The notes under the pieces were generated by a model that saw nothing but the letters and a program-made list of their open reading frames with translations, did not search any database and was not told the DNA's origin. A stretch of DNA of 64,000 nucleotides, taken from NCBI RefSeq assembly GCF_023953965.1, contig NZ_JAMLIX010000002.1, positions 62,001 to 126,000 on the forward strand, written 5' to 3'. The number at the start of each line of letters is the position of its first letter. Position 1 is the stretch's first letter. Below, one piece after another: positions 60,615 through 64,000 of the stretch. A program made the translations under genes and the position numbers. The stretch comes from Bosea sp. (in: a-proteobacteria). Lineage in GTDB: Bacteria; Pseudomonadota; Alphaproteobacteria; Rhizobiales; Beijerinckiaceae.

Positions 60615-62300
60615 ATGAAATTGTTCAGGCGCGCAGCCGTCGCGGGAGAACCGGCGCAGCCGGGCGGGCAGGGCCTGGGCTCCCTCAGCCGGCAGATTGC
60701 AGCAGCGGCGGTCGCGATCGTGGCCGTGGCGGTCCTCTTCGTGGTGATGGCGATCGCCCGCTACAACGACGCCCGCACCCGCGCCGATCTGCATCAGAAG
60801 GTCACGGGGCTGACCCTGATGGTGGTCAACGCCGCGCCGTCGCTGATCCTGTCGCGGGACAACGGCACGCTCGGAAACATCCTCACCTCGCTGCAGCGCG
60901 ACCCCGATTTCGATGCCGGTATCGTCGGCGACGAGCTGACCACCCTGGCCTCCGCCGCCCGCAGCACGGAGGCGCGCCTGTCGCTGACGCCGAGCTTGCT
61001 GGCCGAGATGATCGGCATGGAGCCCTGGAAGGCGCTGCAGACGCGCACCGAGATCGACATCGAGGACAGCGTCTACCTGACGAAGGTCCATGTCGTGCGC
61101 GTCGGCGCTGAGAACAGGCAGATCGGCTATGTGGCGCTGCGCTTCGACAAGACCCGCCTGATGGCCAGGGCGGCTTCCGAGCAGTTCCTGACCATGGGGC
61201 TCGGCCTGCTCATCCTCCTGGTGCTCGGCCCGCTCCTCTGGTTCAGCCTGTGGCGGGCAATGCGCCCCCTGCGCAGCATGACGAAGGCGATCGTCAGCAT
61301 TTCCGACGGGAATCTCGCGACGCCGATCGATGCGCTGGATCGTCGTGACGAGATCGGCGCGATCGCGCGTGCGCTCGGTGTCCTCAAGATCCGCCTGGCC
61401 GAGCGGGCGGCGCTCGAGGAGCAGCAGAGCCTCGCCGAGGTCGAGCGTCTGGCGCGCCAGCGCGGCGTCGACCATGCGATCACTTCGTTCCGCACCGATG
61501 TCGGCCTGGCGCTCGAGGCGTTCAAGAACAATGCCGAGCGCATGCGCGAGGCCTCCGACGGGCTTGCCCGCGTCGCCGCCGAATCCTCCGGGCGCGCCGC
61601 GCGCGCCGCCAACACCGCGCACGGCGCCTCCGGCAATGTCGAGAACGCCGCGCAGGCGGCCGAGGAGATGGGCGCGGCCATCCGCGAGGTCGAGTTCCAG
61701 GTCCGCCGTGTCCGCACCGAGATCGTCGAGGCGGCCTCCGTCTCGCGCGATACCGCCGGCTCCGTGCAGGCGCTCGACGAGACCGCCCGCGCCATCGGCG
61801 AGGTGGTCAACCTGATCCGCGACATCGCCGCCCAGACCAACCTGCTCGCGCTCAACGCCACCATCGAGGCGGCGCGCGCCGGCGAGGCCGGCCGCGGCTT
61901 CGCCGTGGTCGCCTCCGAGGTCAAGTCGCTGGCCGCCCAGACCGCGGATGCGACCGACCGCATCGTGGCCCAGGTCGCCGCGATCCAGGGCGCGACCGGC
62001 GAGGTCGTCGGCTCGATCCAGAACATCGCCGAGCGCATGAACGCCATCGAGAAATTCGCCAATTCGGTCGCCACCTCGATCGAGCAGCAGGCCATCGCGA
62101 CTGGCGAGATCGCGAGCGGGGTCGCCATGGCGAGCTCCTCGGCGCTCTCGGTGTCGAGCGATCTGAGCGTGCTCGCCGACAGCGTCGAGGAGACGGGCCG
62201 CTCGGCCGAGCAGGTGCGCGGCGCGGCCGGCGAGGTCGCCGACCAGGCCCAGCGCCTCGATTCGACGGTGGATCAGTTCCTGCGCAACGTCGCCGCCTGA
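60615..62300 (+). CDS. Methyl-accepting chemotaxis protein
   Basis: 561 residues. One membrane helix at about 32-54 (IAAAAVAIVAVAVLFVVMAIA), a periplasmic sensor region to about 195, a second helix at about 197-217, HAMP (RAMRPLRSMTKAIVSISDG), then the signalling domain with the hairpin tip DIAAQTNLLALNATIEA (about 411-427). No CheR-binding pentapeptide ends the protein (it ends RNVAA). The ligand is unknown. It is 101 bp after the deacetylase gene; the weak ribosome site makes the start less certain. Confidence 0.9.
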   Translation: MKLFRRAAVAGEPAQPGGQGLGSLSRQIAAAAVAIVAVAVLFVVMAIARYNDARTRADLHQKVTGLTLMVVNAAPSLILSRDNGTLGNILTSLQRDPDFDAGIVGDELTTLASAARSTEARLSLTPSLLAEMIGMEPWKALQTRTEIDIEDSVYLTKVHVVRVGAENRQIGYVALRFDKTRLMARAASEQFLTMGLGLLILLVLGPLLWFSLWRAMRPLRSMTKAIVSISDGNLATPIDALDRRDEIGAIARALGVLKIRLAERAALEEQQSLAEVERLARQRGVDHAITSFRTDVGLALEAFKNNAERMREASDGLARVAAESSGRAARAANTAHGASGNVENAAQAAEEMGAAIREVEFQVRRVRTEIVEAASVSRDTAGSVQALDETARAIGEVVNLIRDIAAQTNLLALNATIEAARAGEAGRGFAVVASEVKSLAAQTADATDRIVAQVAAIQGATGEVVGSIQNIAERMNAIEKFANSVATSIEQQAIATGEIASGVAMASSSALSVSSDLSVLADSVEETGRSAEQVRGAAGEVADQAQRLDSTVDQFLRNVAA

Positions 62301-62321
62301 GCGCGGCACTGGCGAAGCCAT

Positions 62322-62349
62322 AAAAAAACGGGGCCGCGAGGCCCCGTTT
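62322..62349 (-). terminator. Bidirectional terminator between the chemoreceptor and sodB
   Basis: A perfect 10-bp stem (62326-62335 with 62340-62349, loop GCGA). On the minus strand it is followed by a run of seven T (ending at 62322), strong for sodB. On the plus strand the T-run is TTTC only. Confidence 0.85.
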
Positions 62350-62370
62350 CCGTATCCGTTTTCCGCCGGC

Positions 62371-62967
62371 TCACTTGGCGGCGGCATGCAGCTCCGCGAC
62401 GTAGTCCCAGTTCACCAGGCTTTCGAGGAACGCCTTGAGATAGTCCGGGCGGCGGTTGCGGTAGTCGATGTAGTAGGAGTGCTCCCAGACGTCGACGCCG
62501 AGGATCGGGGTGGCGCCGTGGACCAGCGGGTTCTCGCCGTTGGGGGTCTTGCTGACGGAAAGCTTGCCGCCCTTGACCTCGAGCCAGGCCCAGCCGGAGC
62601 CGAACTGTCCGGCGCCGGCGGCGATGAAGTCTTCCTTGAACTTGTCGACCGAGCCGAAGGCGTCGACGATCGCCTTCTCCAGCGCGCCGGGGATCTTGCC
62701 GCCGCCGTTCGGCTTCATCCATTTCCAGAAGTGGAGATGGTTGTAGTGCTGGCCGGCATTGTTGAAGACGGCGGCGTTCTTGCCGTAGGAGCCCTTGACG
62801 ATATCCTCGAGCGACTTGCCCTCGAATTCCGTGCCTTTGATGGCGTTGTTGCCGTTGTTCACATAGGCAAGGTGGTGCTTGTCGTGATGGTACTCGAGCG
62901 TCTCCTTCGACATGAAGGGCTGGAGGGCATCATGGGCGTAGGGAAGATCGGGAAGGGTAAAGGACAT
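62371..62967 (-). CDS. sodB: Superoxide dismutase, iron type
   Basis: 198 residues. Metal ligands are His27 (EYHHDKHH), His77 (QHYNHLHFW), Asp159 and His163 (DVWEHSYY). Gln73 just before the second ligand and the FGSGW (not QGSGW) pattern point to iron rather than manganese, though some relatives are cambialistic. No signal peptide, so cytoplasmic. GAGGAGAGG precedes the ATG. A strong terminator follows. Confidence 0.93.
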   Translation of the reverse strand: MSFTLPDLPYAHDALQPFMSKETLEYHHDKHHLAYVNNGNNAIKGTEFEGKSLEDIVKGSYGKNAAVFNNAGQHYNHLHFWKWMKPNGGGKIPGALEKAIVDAFGSVDKFKEDFIAAGAGQFGSGWAWLEVKGGKLSVSKTPNGENPLVHGATPILGVDVWEHSYYIDYRNRRPDYLKAFLESLVNWDYVAELHAAAK

Positions 62968-63257
62968 GCGCCTCTCCTCGGGCTTGTGAAATCGCTTGAA
63001 TGAGAATGGCCTGCCGCTGGGGCAGGCGGAGCCGCGGGGCCCTGCCATTCCTCATGATAGTTAAGCGCCCCGGCGCCGGCCGACAACCGCTCCTGCCGCG
63101 AAATGCGCATGTCGCCTCGACAGGTCGCCGCAATCGCGTCAGATTGCGCAGCCTTTGAGCCGCTTCGACTGGAAACCCTCCCTTCTTCAATGCGTTGGAT
63201 GGCGACGTGGCGCCCGCTTCACTCCGGCGCCGGCGCTGCCCTGCCGAGGATACGGAT

Positions 63258-64000
63258 TTGATCGCGATTTTTACCGTTCTGGGTCTGCTTCTGTTCGGCG
63301 GCGGCGCCTGGGCCATCTATGACGGCTGGCCCTATCTGGTGCTCGAGCGCGGCTTCACCCAGGTCATCATCGGCTCGATCGCGAGCGGCACCGGCCTGAT
63401 CATGCTTGCGTTCGCCTGGGTGCTGAAGCAGGTCGGCGCGCTCCGGCGGGCGTTGGCGGAGGTGGTCGCGGCCGGCGCTGAAGCCTCGCTGCCGGCCGCG
63501 CCGCCGCAACCCGACCCGTCGCTTGCGCTCGCCGGCGCCGTGGCGACGGGCGCCCTGGCCGAGGCTGCGCCGCCGCCGGTGCCGGCCGAGGCGGCCCCGC
63601 CCTCCGGGGACAGGGACCTGTTCGGCGCCCTCGTCGCGCAGAACCTCGAGGAGCCGGAGCCGGCCGTCGAGAGCGAGCCTGCCGCGACCGAGGCGATCGA
63701 ACCGCTGCCCGACATGTTCGACGCGGCGCCGGAACCGGAACCTCCCGTCGAGATCGCGGCGGAAAGCCACGAGCCCGCCGAGACGGCGGCCGGCGACATC
63801 GACGGGCAGGACGAGTTCAGCGCCCTGCGCGAGAGCCTGGCTGGGCATCTGGAGGAAACGGAACCGGTGCGCGAGGACGGGCGCATCGAGCCCTCCTTCT
63901 CGCCGGAGCCGGATCCCTTCGCCGCGGCGGAAGACTGGATGGACCGCCGCGAGCCCCGGCTCGATCTCCCGCCCTCCGACGAGCCGGCTCCCGCCGCGGC
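63258..64000 (+). CDS. Membrane protein of unknown function with acidic Pro-rich tail (runs off the window)
   Basis: An open frame of 247 codons with no stop before the window end. It starts at TTG 63258 with GAGGA seven bases upstream. The first 20 residues form one membrane helix (IAIFTVLGLLLFGGG), followed by WAIYDGWPYLVLERGFTQ and a second helix at about 38-58 (IIGSIASGTGLIMLAFAWV). The rest is a low-complexity Glu/Pro/Ala tail (EPEPAVESEPAATEAIEP). No family known to me. The gene is complete only beyond the window. Confidence 0.68.
   Translation, partial: MIAIFTVLGLLLFGGGAWAIYDGWPYLVLERGFTQVIIGSIASGTGLIMLAFAWVLKQVGALRRALAEVVAAGAEASLPAAPPQPDPSLALAGAVATGALAEAAPPPVPAEAAPPSGDRDLFGALVAQNLEEPEPAVESEPAATEAIEPLPDMFDAAPEPEPPVEIAAESHEPAETAAGDIDGQDEFSALRESLAGHLEETEPVREDGRIEPSFSPEPDPFAAAEDWMDRREPRLDLPPSDEPAPAA

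Noticed and set aside
1..64000. Prophage, insertion sequences, integrons, CRISPR arrays, toxin-antitoxin pairs, or biosynthetic clusters.
   Set aside because: No transposase, integrase, Cas, repeat-spacer pattern or synthase was found. The repeats seen are short palindromic elements without coding capacity.

Overview
The window reads as chromosomal DNA of a high-GC alphaproteobacterium of the order Hyphomicrobiales (Rhizobiales). The evidence is: a separate F0 operon with paired b' and b subunits; a CcrM-type GANTC methyltransferase; a tRNA-His with A73; an alphaproteobacterial LexA box (GTTC-N7-GTTC); phasins behind PhaR-like boxes; a PdhS/DivK-type kinase; and palindromic repeats of the kind common in rhizobial genomes. 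A Bosea-like genus is my guess and is not proven. Nearly all of the window is housekeeping. I see no prophage, transposase, integrase, CRISPR array or restriction cluster.

Layout. 1-9.4 kb: end of gcvPB, an L,D-transpeptidase, the F0 ATP synthase operon (atpI-B-E-F'-F, minus strand), rnhB, ccrM, mutY, a DciA-like protein and a DsbA-like protein. 9.4-19.3 kb: smc, a radical SAM gene with an SOS box, a small accessory patch with two PhaR-like boxes and a 41-codon acidic ORF, a zinc metallopeptidase, a family-4-like uracil-DNA glycosylase, ETF-ubiquinone oxidoreductase and a small lipoprotein. 19.5-31 kb: a TPR protein, ispE, a polyprenyl diphosphate synthase, DUF2007, a TrmN6-like methylase, two small related secreted proteins, glyQ-glyS (glyS carries an in-frame palindromic repeat), a 53-residue membrane protein, upp and a DUF1236 protein. 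30.3-34.4 kb: a lysR-tctB-tctA-tctC uptake operon. 34.6-41.4 kb: a glutathione transferase, mgtE, a large cytoplasmic PAS histidine kinase, two phasins and tRNA-His. 41.5-50.4 kb: hsp20, DUF1150, a hydrolase, a glycosyltransferase, infC (AUU start)-rpmI-rplT, a LOG-family protein and pheS-pheT. 50.4-64 kb: a haloacetate-dehalogenase-like hydrolase overlapping a tartrate dehydrogenase, tandem TerC proteins, a phosphopantetheinyl transferase, a class IV aminotransferase, a nitronate monooxygenase, murJ with a GT2 glycosyltransferase, a YdjC deacetylase, a chemoreceptor, sodB and the start of a membrane protein that runs off the window.

How it fits together. Translation (glyQS, pheST, infC-rpmI-rplT, tRNA-His), cell-cycle and DNA maintenance (ccrM, smc, mutY, UDG, PdhS-like kinase), envelope building (L,D-transpeptidase, murJ, polyprenyl synthase, glycosyltransferases) and energy or carbon storage (F0, ETF-QO, phasins) dominate.

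The observations most worth following are: the repeat translated inside glyS; the perfect LexA box in front of an SPL-like radical SAM gene; the PhaR-like boxes beside an unannotated acidic microprotein gene; the full set of fluoroacetate-dehalogenase catalytic residues in the 50.5 kb hydrolase; and a CtrA-like box in front of the kinase.
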